From Macrostomum hystrix (Eukaryota > Platyhelminthes > Macrostomidae): 64,000 nt of DNA. The stretch lies in NCBI GenBank assembly GCA_950097015.1, contig CATNEN010000038.1, positions 19,130,001-19,194,000 of the forward strand, written 5' to 3'. A program made the translations under genes and the position numbers. The notes under the pieces were generated by a model. The model searched no databases, was not told the origin of the DNA, and saw only the letters and a program-made list of their open reading frames with translations. Positions 63,996-64,000 of the stretch are shown piece by piece (within the stretch, counting starts at the first letter, position 1; the number at the start of each line of letters is the position of its first letter).

Positions 63996-64000
63996 TTAAG

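Overview
The window looks like nuclear DNA of an invertebrate bilaterian animal. Genes are split by GT/AG introns and include animal-specific families: a kainate-type glutamate receptor, a two-LIM muscle/cysteine-rich protein, prominin, a neuroligin-like transmembrane cholinesterase homologue, monoglyceride lipase and DHHC palmitoyltransferase. GC-rich exons sit in AT-rich surroundings, and mobile DNA is abundant (two tRNA-derived SINE families, LINE relics, MITEs and a solo LTR). A spiralian such as a flatworm is my guess; the sequence does not prove the phylum. No rRNA, functional tRNA, CRISPR array or operon was seen.

Layout: 1-7.1 kb (+) holds the 3' half of a kainate-type receptor with two phase-compatible sets of terminal exons. 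7.6-11.3 kb (+) is an unrecognised five-exon coiled-coil gene with a TATA box. 12.3-14.6 kb (+) is a neuroligin-like protein that lost its catalytic serine. It converges on an unrecognised three-exon polyQ/proline-rich gene (15.0-16.0 kb, -). 16-20.4 kb is non-coding and mostly arrays. 20.8-22.4 kb (+) is a five-exon monoglyceride lipase. 22.4-33.3 kb is a gene desert made almost entirely of minisatellites, with one SINE and a solo LTR inside an array. 33.4-37.5 kb (-) is the two-LIM gene. 37.5-43.3 kb holds a MITE, a broken transposase relic, a perfect palindrome and a SINE. 43.8-48.4 kb (+) holds two paralogous bZIP-like genes flanking a DHHC acyltransferase gene. 48.4-51.3 kb is AT-rich with a second MITE. 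51.4-63.2 kb (+) is a prominin gene, complete or nearly so, whose introns hold LINE, SINE and MITE insertions and five different arrays.

The main theme is that most introns, several 3' UTRs and the gene desert are each filled by a private tandem array (unit 4-67 bp, about 30 arrays). Several arrays start exactly at a 5' splice site or carry splice-site-like cores in every unit. In the neuroligin-like gene the exon end plus donor is itself repeated four times. This suggests that introns grow by tandem duplication of splice junctions. The repeat-derived long reading frames on both strands are not genes. Exon joins were worked out by hand from splice consensus, reading phase and remembered family conservation; no alignment or transcript data were available.
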